Below, one piece after another: positions 1-10,102 of a stretch of 64,000 nt of DNA. Within the stretch, counting starts at the first letter, position 1. The number at the start of each line of letters is the position of its first letter. Origin of the DNA: Gallibacter sp963558965 (GTDB lineage: Bacteria; Bacillota; Clostridia; Peptostreptococcales; Anaerovoracaceae); contig CAUWIT010000007.1 of the NCBI GenBank assembly GCA_963558965.1, forward strand, positions 16,577 to 80,576, given 5' to 3'. The translations under genes were made by a program, and so were the position numbers. The notes beneath the pieces are model-generated. The model was given only the letters and a program-made list of their open reading frames with translations. It ran no database searches and had not been told where the DNA came from.

Positions 1-1697
1 CTTTACACTACTTTTTCAACCCTCCAAAAGATAAGATTATATGGGATGTGGGACATCAATCTTATGTTCATAAAATCTTAACTGGCAGAGCAGATGCTTT
101 TGACACTTTGAGAAAATTTAACGGTTTAAGTGGTTTTCCAAAAACTTGCGAAAGCGAATACGATGTTTATGACACAGGTCACAGCAGCAACTCCATATCT
201 CTTGCAGCAGGTTTTGCAGCAACTAGAGATCTATCAGGAGATGACAACGAAATAATCGCAGTTATCGGCGACGGATCATTGACAGGAGGACTTTCTTACG
301 AAGGATTAAACAACTTAGGCTACTCAAAATCAAAAGCCATAATAATTTTAAACGACAACGGGATGTCAATTGGACAAAATACAGGTGGACTTTCAAGACA
401 TCTTAGCAAAGTGAGAGTATCTAAAGGTTATCTTGATTTTAAATCAGGACTAGGACATGCTCTTAAAAAGGTACCAGCAGTTGGTGATAATTTATACAAT
501 GGAGTAAGTAAACTTAGAGACCATTTAAAATACACACTAGTTGATGGTGTTATGTTTGAACAACTTGGATTTACTTATATGGGGCCTATTGACGGTCATG
601 ATATACATGATCTTTTATACAATTTTAAACTAGCAAAAGCCTCAAAAGATTCGGTTATTATGCATATTGTTACAAAAAAAGGTAAAGGATATGGCAACGC
701 CGAAAGAAATCCAAGTAAATTCCATGGTATTGGAGCATTTGATAAAACTACAGGAGAAGTATTATCAAAATCAAAATATAAAAGTTATTCTTCAGTATTT
801 GGAGATAAATTAGTTGAATTAGCAGAGGAAAATGATAAGATTTTAGCTATTTCCGCTGCAATGGTCGAAGGCACAGGCTTAAAAGAATTTTTCAAAAAAT
901 ATCCTAAGAGAAGTTTTGATGTAGGTATTGCCGAAGAACATGCGGTGGCATTTGCAGGAGCAGCTGCAAAAAACGGATATAAACCAGTAGTTGCAATTTA
1001 TTCCACATTTTTACAGCGCGCTTACGACAATATTATTATAGACGTTTGTTTGCAAAATGCCCCAGTAGTATTTGCAATAGATAGAGCAGGCAATGTAGGT
1101 GCAGATGGGGAAACTCATCACGGGTTATTTGATATCTCATATTTAAAAAACATACCTAACTTGCAAGTTTTATCGCCGGCAAATGGCAAAGAGCTAGAAG
1201 AAATGTTACAGTATGCTATTTCATACGATGGACCAATTGCAATTAGATATCCAAGAGGTGATGATGGCGGAATGACTCTTCCTGATGTCAAAGTTTCAGA
1301 TGGAGCTTTAGAATTATCTCAAGGCAAAGACGGTCAAATTTGGGCCGTTGGCAATATGTTAAAAAATGCAATAGAAGCTGCTAAAATACTTGAAACACAA
1401 GGAATACAAGTAGGAGTAACAAATGCTAGATGGATATCTCCTATGGATTATACAAAACTTGAAAAATCAGCAGAAGCAAATAAATACATATTTACAATTG
1501 AAGATGGAATAACTAAAGGTGGATTTGGCGAATCCGTATCAGCATTTATATCAAGCAAAAAATTCGATACACATGTTTTAAACATAGGATGGCCAAGACA
1601 GTTTATAGACCATGGATCGACCGCAGAACTTATGGAAAAATACCAACTTGATCCAAAAAATCTAGCAGAAAGGATAAAAGAATTCATTGAAAGATAG
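1..1697 (+). CDS. dxs: 1-deoxy-D-xylulose-5-phosphate synthase, 5'-truncated by window edge
   Basis: Cytosolic thiamine-diphosphate enzyme that condenses pyruvate with glyceraldehyde 3-phosphate, the entry step of the MEP isoprenoid pathway. The reading frame is open from base 3: the codons before the GTG at 48 encode an in-frame lead-in ending IIWDVGHQSYVHKIL, the conserved DXS N-terminal block, so the GTG is internal and the true start lies left of the window. About 564 residues are visible; the family is about 620, so roughly 60 are missing. The ThDP motif (GDGSLTGG to LNN) is near visible residues 88-105, and the transketolase-type half carries DVGIAEEHAVAFAGAAA and DRAGNVGADGETHHG. The last 11 bases overlap tlyA, which usually follows dxs in clostridia. 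Confidence 0.96.
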   Translation, partial: LHYFFNPPKDKIIWDVGHQSYVHKILTGRADAFDTLRKFNGLSGFPKTCESEYDVYDTGHSSNSISLAAGFAATRDLSGDDNEIIAVIGDGSLTGGLSYEGLNNLGYSKSKAIIILNDNGMSIGQNTGGLSRHLSKVRVSKGYLDFKSGLGHALKKVPAVGDNLYNGVSKLRDHLKYTLVDGVMFEQLGFTYMGPIDGHDIHDLLYNFKLAKASKDSVIMHIVTKKGKGYGNAERNPSKFHGIGAFDKTTGEVLSKSKYKSYSSVFGDKLVELAEENDKILAISAAMVEGTGLKEFFKKYPKRSFDVGIAEEHAVAFAGAAAKNGYKPVVAIYSTFLQRAYDNIIIDVCLQNAPVVFAIDRAGNVGADGETHHGLFDISYLKNIPNLQVLSPANGKELEEMLQYAISYDGPIAIRYPRGDDGGMTLPDVKVSDGALELSQGKDGQIWAVGNMLKNAIEAAKILETQGIQVGVTNARWISPMDYTKLEKSAEANKYIFTIEDGITKGGFGESVSAFISSKKFDTHVLNIGWPRQFIDHGSTAELMEKYQLDPKNLAERIKEFIER

Positions 1698-2484
1698 ACT
1701 TGATGTGCTACTTGTAAACAAAGGACTGTTTACAAGTAGAGAAAAAGCAAAAGCCGCAATTATGGCAGGTATAGTATACGTAGATGGACAAAAAGTAGAT
1801 AAAGCAGGCACTTCAATAGATGTGACAAGTGAAATATTTGTAAAAGAAAACTTATGTCCATATGTAAGCCGCGGCGGATTAAAATTAGAAAAAGCAATGG
1901 AGTTATTTAACTTCGATTTAGAAAATACTATCTGTGTTGATATGGGCGCATCAACAGGAGGTTTTACTGATTGTATGCTACAAAAAGGTGCAAAAAAAGT
2001 TTATGCTATCGATGTAGGTTACGGTCAATTAGATTACAAACTTCGTATTGATGAGAGAGTTGTAAACATGGAAAAAACAAATATTAGATATATGGATACA
2101 GCTCTTATAAAAGAACCAGCAAACTTTATTAGCATAGATGTTTCATTTATTTCATTATCACTGATTTTACCAGTTGCAGCAAAAGTACTTGCTGATGATG
2201 GCTCAATTGTTTGCTTAGTTAAGCCACAATTTGAAGCAGGAAGAGAGCAAGTAGGCAAAAAAGGTATAGTTAGAGATAAAAATGTACATAAAGAGGTAAT
2301 AGAAAAAGTAGTATCTTTTGCAAAAGATAACAACCTTTATCCAGCAGGTTTAACATTTTCACCTGTTACAGGAGCAAAAGGAAATATTGAATACCTATTG
2401 TATTTGACTAAAACTCCAAATGAGCTACCAGTTGATGCAATAGATAACGTTGTTTCAGACTCTCACAGAGAGCTTGATAAATAG
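1687..2484 (+). CDS. tlyA: TlyA family rRNA (cytidine-2'-O)-methyltransferase
   Basis: S4-domain RNA-binding protein fused to an FtsJ-type Rossmann methyltransferase; TlyA relatives methylate ribose 2'-OH groups of 16S/23S rRNA using SAM. The S4 domain spans about residues 1-60 (RLDVLLVNKGLFTSREKAKA). The SAM loop is VDMGASTGGFTDCML near residue 85, followed by IDVSFISL and VKPQFEAGRE. The 265-residue length is normal. The start is a TTG at 1687 inside the end of dxs, with a purine-rich AAAGGAT about 10 bases upstream. Older databases call this family 'hemolysin A'; the methyltransferase call fits the motifs better. Confidence 0.93.
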   Translation: MKDRLDVLLVNKGLFTSREKAKAAIMAGIVYVDGQKVDKAGTSIDVTSEIFVKENLCPYVSRGGLKLEKAMELFNFDLENTICVDMGASTGGFTDCMLQKGAKKVYAIDVGYGQLDYKLRIDERVVNMEKTNIRYMDTALIKEPANFISIDVSFISLSLILPVAAKVLADDGSIVCLVKPQFEAGREQVGKKGIVRDKNVHKEVIEKVVSFAKDNNLYPAGLTFSPVTGAKGNIEYLLYLTKTPNELPVDAIDNVVSDSHRELDK

Positions 2485-2524
2485 TCACTTATATCATTTA
2501 TTATTTTAAAAAGGAGAGAACAAA

Positions 2525-3721
2525 ATGGAACTATCAAACAGAGTGCAAGCAATGCAATTTTCACCAATCAGAAAATTCAATCCAATCGCTCAGAAGGCAA
2601 AAGACAATGGTAAAAAAGTTTATCATCTAAACATCGGTCAGCCAGATGTTGAAACACCAGCATGTTTTATGGAAGCTATTAAAAACTTTGATCAAAAAGT
2701 TATCGCTTATGCTGAATCAGGTGGATTAACTGTTTTACAGGATGCTATTATTGACTATTTTAAACAGTACAATATGGATTACACAAGAGATGATATCATT
2801 ATTACATCTGGTGGTTCAGAAGCATTAACTATGATATTTTTAACAATTATAAATGATGGAGACGAGATTTTAATCCCTGAGCCATTCTACACAAACTACC
2901 ACACATTTGCTACTTCAGCAGGCGGTAAAGTTGTACCTATTACTACAAAAGCAGAAGATGGTTACCACTATGCTAAAAGAGAACAGATCGAAGCAGCTAT
3001 TACTCCAAACACAAAAGCTATCTGCTGTATTTCACCAGGAAACCCAACTGGTACAGTTTTAACTTTAGATGAAATCAAACTAATCGGAGAAATCGCTAAA
3101 GAACATGACCTATACATTATCGCAGACGAAGTATACAGAGAATTTGCTTATGATGGTAGAGAAGCTACTTCATTTGGAATGGTAGATGATATCGCTGACA
3201 GAGTTATTATCGTTGACTCTGTATCAAAGAGATTCTCAGCTTGCGGAGCTAGAGTTGGTTGCGTAGTTTCAAAAAACAAAGATGTAATGCAGGGAATTAT
3301 GAAAATTGCACAGGGTAGACTTTGCGTACCAACAGTAGACCAGATTGGTGCAGCTGCTCTTTATAAATTACCATCTTCATACTACGATGAAGTAAAAGCA
3401 GAATACTGCGCAAGAAGAGATGTAGTTTACGAAGAACTAATGAAAATTCCTGGAGTTGTTTGTCAGAAACCAGGTGGATCATTCTATATCACAGCTAAAC
3501 TTCCAGTAGACAACATTGAAGATTTCCTAATGTTCTTACTAGAAGAGTTTGAAGACAACGGTGAAACAGTTATGTTCGCACCAGCTGAAGGCTTCTATGC
3601 TACACCAGGTTTAGGTAAAGACGAAATGCGTATCGCTTACGTATTAAATCAGGAAGATATGAGAAGAGGCGTAGAACTAATTAGACTAGGTCTAGAAGCT
3701 TACAACAAAAAGAATAAATAA
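2525..3721 (+). CDS. PLP-dependent class I/II aminotransferase
   Basis: Fold-type I aminotransferase of 398 residues, probably converting an amino acid to its 2-oxo acid with 2-oxoglutarate as acceptor. Visible landmarks are the NIGQPD start, the GNPTG block near residue 174, ADEVYREF, and the PLP lysine in DSVSKRFSACGARVG near residue 240. AGGAGAG precedes the ATG. Codon use (more AAC, CAG, CTA, ATC) resembles asd and the fermentation cluster at 49.6-59 kb rather than the flanking dxs and mutS, which suggests strong expression. Its placement between tlyA and mutS gives no substrate clue; aspartate, aromatic or branched-chain specificity are all possible. Confidence 0.88.
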   Translation: MELSNRVQAMQFSPIRKFNPIAQKAKDNGKKVYHLNIGQPDVETPACFMEAIKNFDQKVIAYAESGGLTVLQDAIIDYFKQYNMDYTRDDIIITSGGSEALTMIFLTIINDGDEILIPEPFYTNYHTFATSAGGKVVPITTKAEDGYHYAKREQIEAAITPNTKAICCISPGNPTGTVLTLDEIKLIGEIAKEHDLYIIADEVYREFAYDGREATSFGMVDDIADRVIIVDSVSKRFSACGARVGCVVSKNKDVMQGIMKIAQGRLCVPTVDQIGAAALYKLPSSYYDEVKAEYCARRDVVYEELMKIPGVVCQKPGGSFYITAKLPVDNIEDFLMFLLEEFEDNGETVMFAPAEGFYATPGLGKDEMRIAYVLNQEDMRRGVELIRLGLEAYNKKNK

Positions 3722-3754
3722 ATTTACGAAGTGAAATAAGGAGGAATTTAATTT

Positions 3755-6226
3755 ATGGCATTATCACCAATGATGCAACAGTATATTAATATTAAAGAAG
3801 AATATAAAGATTGTATTTTGTTTTTTAGGCTCGGAGATTTTTACGAGATGTTTTTCGATGATGCTATAAAAGCCTCCAAAGAACTTGAACTAACATTGAC
3901 AGGCAAAAATTGCGGAATGAAAGAGAGAGCACCTATGTGCGGAGTTCCTTTTCATTCCGCTGATGCCTATATTGCTAAACTTGTAGAAAAAGGATATAAA
4001 GTTGCTATTTGTGAACAAGTTGAAAATCCTTCTCAAACTAAAGGTCTAGTTAAAAGAGAAGTTGTTCAAATAGTTACACCTGGTACAGTAACTAACAGCA
4101 GTAGTCTTGTGGAAGTTGAAAACAACTTTTTAGCTTCTGTATTTGTCGACAAAGATTTTATCGGCTTTTCATACTGTGATATTACTACAGGTGAAATAAA
4201 TGCAAGCGAATTTAGAGGAGAAAATTGTCACAACACTCTTTTAAATGAAATTGTAAGAGTGCAGCCAAAGGAAATTTTAATCAATGAAGAGGCTGACCTT
4301 TATATCGATATAGAAAATATCAAGATTTATGCCGATTGCTTTATAACTGTTTTAAATACAAACTATTATGGCAAAACTTCACTTGAAAAAGCTATATTAA
4401 GACAATTTGAAAACTCATCTCTAATAGGTCTTGGTATTGAAGATAAATCTGGACTAATAGGAGCTTTAGGTGCACAGCTTCTTTACTTGTTTGAAACACA
4501 AAAACAAAACCTTGCCAATATTACTAGCTTAAATATTTACACAGTTGGAAATAGTATGGCTTTGGATAAAGCAACAATTAAAAACTTAGAATTAACAGAA
4601 ACTTTATTTGAAAAAAAGGTTCAAGGTTCATTGTTAGGTGTACTTGATAAAACTCATACAGCTATGGGTGGCCGAAAAATAAAACAGTGGCTTAGAGAAC
4701 CTTTAAATAATTTAGAAGAAATCAAAATGCGTCTTGATTGTGTAGAGTATCTAGTTGATGAATTTATGGTACGAAACAATATAAAAGAAAGTCTTAAAGC
4801 TATTTATGATTTTGAGAGACTTGCAAGCCGCATAGCTTATGGTAGCGCTAATGGCAAAGATTTGGCAGCTTTAAAAAGTTCCCTTTACGTGTTACCAGAA
4901 ATAAAATATGATATTGAAAATACTGACATCGAGTTATTGGATAAATTAGATGATGAACTTGATGTTTTAGAAGATATACATGACTTAATAGAAAATGCTA
5001 TTGTTGATGATCCTCCATTTTCCGTAAGAGAAGGAGGCATAATAAAAGTAGGATACAGTCAAGAGTTAGACCAATTGAAAGATTCCATAAAGGATGCACA
5101 AGAATGGATTTCAAATCTAGAAAATGTGGAAAGAGAGAAAACTGGCATTCCTAATTTAAAAGTTGGATATAACAAAGTCTTTGGCTACTATCTTGACGTT
5201 ACTAAGTCACATATGGAAAAAGTGCCAGAGCACTACATCAGAAAACAAACTTTAGCGAATTCCGAAAGATACATAACGCCGGAGTTAAAGGAAACAGAAG
5301 CCTTGGTTTTAAACGCCGAAGGCAAAATCAATGAAAAAGAATATCAGCTTTTTACTGAAATCAGAGAAAAAATTAAAACTCAAATTTTGCGAATACAAAA
5401 AACCTCAAAAGCGATTTCAACTTTGGATGTGTTGACTTCTTTTGCAGAGGTAAGTTACAACAACGGATATGTTAAACCTGAAATGACTGACAGCGATCAA
5501 ATTATAATTGAAAAAGGTAGACATCCGGTTATAGAACAAACTGTAAAAGACGGTGTTTTTGTTGCAAACGATGTTTATTTAAACAGAGATGAAGCATCGT
5601 TGCTGCTGATTACCGGTCCAAATATGTCTGGAAAATCAACTTATATGAGACAGACAGCTCTAATCGTTTTAATGGCTCAATCAGGATGTTTTGTTCCATG
5701 CGAAATGGCTAAAATCGGTTTAGTGGACAGGATTTTCACTCGTATAGGTGCCAGCGACAATTTAGCTGGTGGTCAAAGCACGTTTTATGTTGAAATGAGC
5801 GAACTTGCGTATATTTTAAACAATGCAACTAGCAAAAGTTTAGTGATTTTAGATGAGATAGGCAGAGGCACAAGCACTTACGATGGGCTTTCAATTGCTT
5901 GGGCAGTTGCCGAATACCTTTGCAAGTCAGATAAAAAAATACGAACATTGTTTGCATCTCATTATCACGAGTTAACTGCTCTTGAAAAAACTACTATGGG
6001 CTTTAAAAACTTAAATGTTGATGTTGCAGAGGAGAATGGCAATATTGTCTTTTTGCACAAGATTGTTGAAGGTAGTGCATCTAGAAGCTACGGCATACAT
6101 GTAGCCAAAATAGCTGGAGTGCCAAAGGAACTGCTGGAACGTGCTGAAGAAAAACTTGATGAACTGGAAAACAATGACAATAAAAAGCTGGATTTTCAAG
6201 AAGAACAAATTTCATTTAAATTTTAG
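3755..6226 (+). CDS. mutS: DNA mismatch repair ATPase MutS
   Basis: Recognises base mismatches and short loops in DNA and recruits MutL. The 823-residue protein has the N-terminal mismatch-binding motif GDFYEMF at about residue 28, connector, lever and clamp domains, then the ABC-type ATPase with Walker A GPNMSGKSTYMRQ near residue 622, Walker B LVILDEIGRGTSTYDG near residue 700 and FASHYHEL. It ends in a short clamp tail. AGGAGG lies 8 bases before the ATG. It is 7 bases upstream of mutL, so both are probably made from one message. Confidence 0.98.
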   Translation: MALSPMMQQYINIKEEYKDCILFFRLGDFYEMFFDDAIKASKELELTLTGKNCGMKERAPMCGVPFHSADAYIAKLVEKGYKVAICEQVENPSQTKGLVKREVVQIVTPGTVTNSSSLVEVENNFLASVFVDKDFIGFSYCDITTGEINASEFRGENCHNTLLNEIVRVQPKEILINEEADLYIDIENIKIYADCFITVLNTNYYGKTSLEKAILRQFENSSLIGLGIEDKSGLIGALGAQLLYLFETQKQNLANITSLNIYTVGNSMALDKATIKNLELTETLFEKKVQGSLLGVLDKTHTAMGGRKIKQWLREPLNNLEEIKMRLDCVEYLVDEFMVRNNIKESLKAIYDFERLASRIAYGSANGKDLAALKSSLYVLPEIKYDIENTDIELLDKLDDELDVLEDIHDLIENAIVDDPPFSVREGGIIKVGYSQELDQLKDSIKDAQEWISNLENVEREKTGIPNLKVGYNKVFGYYLDVTKSHMEKVPEHYIRKQTLANSERYITPELKETEALVLNAEGKINEKEYQLFTEIREKIKTQILRIQKTSKAISTLDVLTSFAEVSYNNGYVKPEMTDSDQIIIEKGRHPVIEQTVKDGVFVANDVYLNRDEASLLLITGPNMSGKSTYMRQTALIVLMAQSGCFVPCEMAKIGLVDRIFTRIGASDNLAGGQSTFYVEMSELAYILNNATSKSLVILDEIGRGTSTYDGLSIAWAVAEYLCKSDKKIRTLFASHYHELTALEKTTMGFKNLNVDVAEENGNIVFLHKIVEGSASRSYGIHVAKIAGVPKELLERAEEKLDELENNDNKKLDFQEEQISFKF

Positions 6227-6233
6227 GTAAATT

Positions 6234-8078
6234 ATGATAAGAGTATTAGATAAAAGTATAGCAGATAAAATTGCAGCAGGAGAGGTTGTTGAACGACCTC
6301 TTTCTATTATAAAAGAACTAGTTGAAAATTCTATTGATGCATGTGCAACTAAAATTGTAGTTGAAATAAAAGATGGAGGTAAAACTTATATAAGAGTTAC
6401 CGATGACGGAGTAGGTATTGAACCAGAAGATTGTGAAAAAGCTTTTATGAGACATGCTACTTCTAAAATACAATCTGCCGAAGATTTAAATCGCATTAGC
6501 ACCTTAGGTTTTAGAGGTGAAGCTTTAGCTAGTATCTGCGCCGTGTCTAGAACAGAACTTTTAACTAAAAAGAAAGAACTAAAAACAGGTAAAAGAATAC
6601 TTATAGAGGGAGGTCAAATAGTTGAAAACCAAATGTACGGATGTCCAGATGGTACAACTATGGTAGTAAGAGACTTATTTTACAATACACCTGCTCGACT
6701 TAAGTTTTTAAAATCGAAAAAAACCGAAAGCAGTGCAGTTGTTGAATTTGTAACTCAAATAGCTCTTGCTTATCCTCAAATAAAAATACGTATGATCAAC
6801 AATGACAAAATACTTTTTGCTACAAATGGAAAAGGCGATAGACTTAAAACTATTGAGACTTTAACAAGCAAAGTACATACTTCAGCTTTGATACCATTTA
6901 AGTATGAAAATCAAGGCATTCATTTAGAAGGATACGTATCTGGACCTGGAGAAAGTAAAAGTTCTAGAAAAAATCAAATATTTTTTGTAAATGGCAGAGT
7001 AGTAAATAGCAAAGTTATAGAAAAGGGAATTAATCAAGCATACAGCGATAGACTTTTTGAAGGAAGGTTCCCAATTTGTTATTTATTTTTAAATGTTGAA
7101 CCAGAAACAATGGATGTAAATATCCATCCTAATAAAAAAGAAGTAAGGTTCTATGACGAAACAGTAATTTCAGAAACTGTGAGAAGTGGTATAATAACAG
7201 CATTGAATTCAGTAGATGCTGTACCGGAAATAAAAGAAAAACCTCTGCAGCAAAATATTTTCAAAGAAGCCATAAACGAAAAACCTGTTGAACAACAGAT
7301 CGATACAAACATGGTAACTAAAAGTATTGACGTTTTAGCAAACTTTGAGAAAAAACGTAAATTAGACAATTATAATTCAGACAGAGATTTAGATATTATA
7401 AAAGAAAAAGTTGACATAAATAATATATTGACTACTTATGAAAAAAACAGTCAAACAGTAGAAGAAACACCAAAAGTCGAAGTTAGACAGCAAATGAAAT
7501 TTGATTTTACAAAGTTAAAAATCGTAGGTCAGTTTTTCAATACCTACATAGAACTTTGCGATGACGATACAATCTATTTTATAGATCAACATGCTGCTCA
7601 CGAACGTGTCTTTTTCGAAAAATTTTTAAATCAGTACAATGAAAGTGAAAAACACAGTCAACAAATTATGATACCGATTATGCTAAATGTAAATCACAGC
7701 GATAAAGAGTGTGAAGAACAGTGGCTAAAAGTTCTAAGAAAGGTAGGTTTTACAATAGAAGAATTCGGCCCTCTTTCATATAGAGTAACAGAAATTCCAA
7801 TGTTTTTTAAACTTACTGAAGCAACTGATTTTCTAAATGATTACATAGATAGCATAGGAGATTACAAAGACTTTGAGGATAAAAAAACATTAGATAAAAT
7901 TGCAACAAAAGCTTGCAAAGCTGCAATTAAAGCAAACGATAAAATTTCTACAGAAGAAATAAAAAGCTTATTAAAAGATATGAGCTATTGTGATAATCCT
8001 TTTTCTTGTCCTCATGGCAGACCAGTTTTTATAAAAATAACTAAATCAGATATGGAAAAGAGATTTAAAAGAACATGA
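6234..8078 (+). CDS. mutL: DNA mismatch repair protein MutL (endonuclease type)
   Basis: GHKL ATPase that couples MutS recognition to strand cleavage. The N-terminal ATPase has IAAGEVVERP, the ENSIDA box (Asn in motif I), DDGVGI and TLGFRGEALASI. A charged linker covers about residues 330-425. The C-terminal half carries DQHAAHERVFFE, the metal-binding endonuclease motif found in MutL of bacteria without MutH, plus CPHGRP near the end. At 614 residues it is a normal length. Its stop overlaps the miaA start in an ATGA junction. Confidence 0.98.
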   Translation: MIRVLDKSIADKIAAGEVVERPLSIIKELVENSIDACATKIVVEIKDGGKTYIRVTDDGVGIEPEDCEKAFMRHATSKIQSAEDLNRISTLGFRGEALASICAVSRTELLTKKKELKTGKRILIEGGQIVENQMYGCPDGTTMVVRDLFYNTPARLKFLKSKKTESSAVVEFVTQIALAYPQIKIRMINNDKILFATNGKGDRLKTIETLTSKVHTSALIPFKYENQGIHLEGYVSGPGESKSSRKNQIFFVNGRVVNSKVIEKGINQAYSDRLFEGRFPICYLFLNVEPETMDVNIHPNKKEVRFYDETVISETVRSGIITALNSVDAVPEIKEKPLQQNIFKEAINEKPVEQQIDTNMVTKSIDVLANFEKKRKLDNYNSDRDLDIIKEKVDINNILTTYEKNSQTVEETPKVEVRQQMKFDFTKLKIVGQFFNTYIELCDDDTIYFIDQHAAHERVFFEKFLNQYNESEKHSQQIMIPIMLNVNHSDKECEEQWLKVLRKVGFTIEEFGPLSYRVTEIPMFFKLTEATDFLNDYIDSIGDYKDFEDKKTLDKIATKACKAAIKANDKISTEEIKSLLKDMSYCDNPFSCPHGRPVFIKITKSDMEKRFKRT

Positions 8079-8989
8079 GTAAGATTATAGTAGTAGCAGG
8101 GCCTACAGCTGTAGGCAAAACAGAATACGCAATAGAAATCGCAAAAGCTTTCAATGGAGAAATAGTTTCTTGTGATTCAATGCAGCTATATAAATACATG
8201 GATATTGGTTCTGCAAAACCAACACCAGAAGAACAGGCAGCAGTTAAACACTATCTTGTCGATGAGATAGATCCAAAAGAAGAATTTTCTGTTGCTATTT
8301 ATCAAAAAATGGCCAAAGAAGCCATTAGCGAAATTTTAGAAAAAGGCAAAATCCCTGTAATTGCAGGAGGTACAGGACTTTATCTAAATTCTATACTGTA
8401 TGATATGGATTTTGGCAAAACAAATATGGATAAAGGTATAAGAGCCAAATATGAGGAACTTGCTTACAAGCAAGGTGTAGATGCACTTTATGATATTTTA
8501 AAAGAAAAAGATCCTGATGCAGCAAAAAGAATACACAAAAACAATGTAAAAAAAGTTATTAGAGCTATAGAAGCAGTTGAAGTTTCAGGCAAAAAATTAA
8601 ATGACTTTAAAAATGATATTAAACCTAATACGGATTATGATCCTATTATGATTTGTCTAAACAGAGACAGAGAAGAATTATACGATAGGATTAATAGAAG
8701 AGTAGATATCCTAGTTGAAAAAGGATTGTTAGACGAAGTAAAAAACCTAATGGATATGGGATTTACTTCTGAAAATATAGCTATGAAAGGTATTGGATAC
8801 AAGGAAATAATCGATTATTTCAATGGACAATACGATTTGGATTATGCGATTGAACTTGTAAAGAGAAATACTCGCAGATATGCAAAGCGCCAAATAACTT
8901 GGTTTAAGCGTTATGAAGATATGAAGTGGTTTAATTTATCTGAAACAACTTTAGAGGAAATTATTTCATGGATAAAAAGAAGTATGTAA
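8075..8989 (+). CDS. miaA: tRNA dimethylallyltransferase MiaA
   Basis: Adds a dimethylallyl group from DMAPP to N6 of A37 in tRNAs that read UNN codons, so it draws on the isoprenoid pathway fed by dxs upstream. The P-loop is GPTAVGKTEYA at residues 8-18, followed by SCDSMQLYKYMDIGSAKP, GGTGLYLNS, and the C-terminal RRYAKRQITWFKR tRNA-binding block. Length 304 residues is typical. It overlaps mutL by 4 bases and the following recombinase gene by 22. The hfq gene that follows miaA in many clostridia is absent here. Confidence 0.97.
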   Translation: MSKIIVVAGPTAVGKTEYAIEIAKAFNGEIVSCDSMQLYKYMDIGSAKPTPEEQAAVKHYLVDEIDPKEEFSVAIYQKMAKEAISEILEKGKIPVIAGGTGLYLNSILYDMDFGKTNMDKGIRAKYEELAYKQGVDALYDILKEKDPDAAKRIHKNNVKKVIRAIEAVEVSGKKLNDFKNDIKPNTDYDPIMICLNRDREELYDRINRRVDILVEKGLLDEVKNLMDMGFTSENIAMKGIGYKEIIDYFNGQYDLDYAIELVKRNTRRYAKRQITWFKRYEDMKWFNLSETTLEEIISWIKRSM

Positions 8990-10095
8990 AAATACAAAAC
9001 AAAAGTGACAAACCGGATAATATAGTTTTAAAAGAATACGAAATAACAAGTCAGTGCGAAGCTTTAGAAAAGCAGATGCCAAACTTTTTAAGAGGGTATT
9101 TTGCATATTTAAAAGGAAATGTTCTCCCTATGACAAGACTTGCCTATCTACATGATGTTATGTTCTTTTTCAATTATCTTATAAAAGAGACAGATTTAAC
9201 AAATGCAGATGTGCCCAAAAATATTACATTGGAAGAACTAAACAATATAAAGGCTGTAGATGTAAATATATTTATAGATTATTGTCGAAAATATACAATC
9301 GAAAATGACAAAGCAGTTTATGTTTATGAAAACAACAATAAATCTTTAGCTCGCAAAAAATCATCTATTTCCGTTATGTTTAAGCAACTTTATAGAGATG
9401 AATTAGTTGAAAAAAATATAACAGACGGGTTTGATCCAATTAGACTTCCCAAGTCTGGTGAAAAAGAAATCAAGGCTTTAGAAGATGATGAAGTTATGAT
9501 TATGTTAGATGCAGTATCTACCGGTGCAGGTTTGACGAAAAAGGAACATCAGTACTGGGAAAAAACTAAAAAGCGCGACAAAGCCATTCTTATACTATTT
9601 TTAACATATGGCTTGCGATTATCCGAACTCCAACAGCTTAATATCTCATCTTTTAATTTTAGAAGGGGAGAATTTAAGATATACCGCAAACGCGGAAAAG
9701 AGTCAATTATGCCATTGAATGAGTCGGTAACAATGGTTGTAAATGATTACATCGAAAATGAAAGAAAAGAAATTGAAGATGAAGACGCTCTGTTTTTATC
9801 ACTTCAAGGTAAGAGAATGACAGATAGGCAAATTCGTCAGCTTGTTAAAAAATACACATCTATCGGGTTAAACACTTCTCGAAGTGCTGGCTACAGTCCT
9901 CACAAATTAAGGGCAACAACAGCCACAAGTTTAATTGCAAGAGGCAACTCGATATTTGATGTACAAGCACTTTTAGATCACGAACAAGTTACAACTACAC
10001 AGCTTTATGCTTCCCATAAAAAAAATGTAAAACGAGATTTAGTAAAAGATTTCGAATGGGAAAAAGAAAGAAGAGAAGGTTTAAATAAGGAGTAA
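8968..10095 (+). CDS. Tyrosine recombinase / integrase family protein (Xer-like)
   Basis: 375-residue tyrosine recombinase. The core-binding SAM-like domain spans about residues 35-150. The catalytic domain shows the first Arg in TYGLRLSEL (about 214), a beta-hairpin Lys in YRKRGKES, the HxxR motif in SPHKLRATTAT (about 312), the second His in LLDHEQVTTTQLYA, and the nucleophile Tyr in that same block. The start ATG at 8968 sits inside the end of miaA, preceded by GAGGAA. A chromosomal XerC/D-type housekeeping role is as likely as an integrase role, because no att repeats or phage genes flank it. Its substrate site is unknown. Confidence 0.85.
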   Translation: MDKKKYVKIQNKSDKPDNIVLKEYEITSQCEALEKQMPNFLRGYFAYLKGNVLPMTRLAYLHDVMFFFNYLIKETDLTNADVPKNITLEELNNIKAVDVNIFIDYCRKYTIENDKAVYVYENNNKSLARKKSSISVMFKQLYRDELVEKNITDGFDPIRLPKSGEKEIKALEDDEVMIMLDAVSTGAGLTKKEHQYWEKTKKRDKAILILFLTYGLRLSELQQLNISSFNFRRGEFKIYRKRGKESIMPLNESVTMVVNDYIENERKEIEDEDALFLSLQGKRMTDRQIRQLVKKYTSIGLNTSRSAGYSPHKLRATTATSLIARGNSIFDVQALLDHEQVTTTQLYASHKKNVKRDLVKDFEWEKERREGLNKE

Positions 10096-10102
10096 AAAAT
10101 AA

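Noticed and set aside
8968..10095. Sign of a prophage or integrative element from the tyrosine recombinase
   Set aside because: No att repeats, phage genes or tRNA target flank it; it is embedded in a conserved operon.
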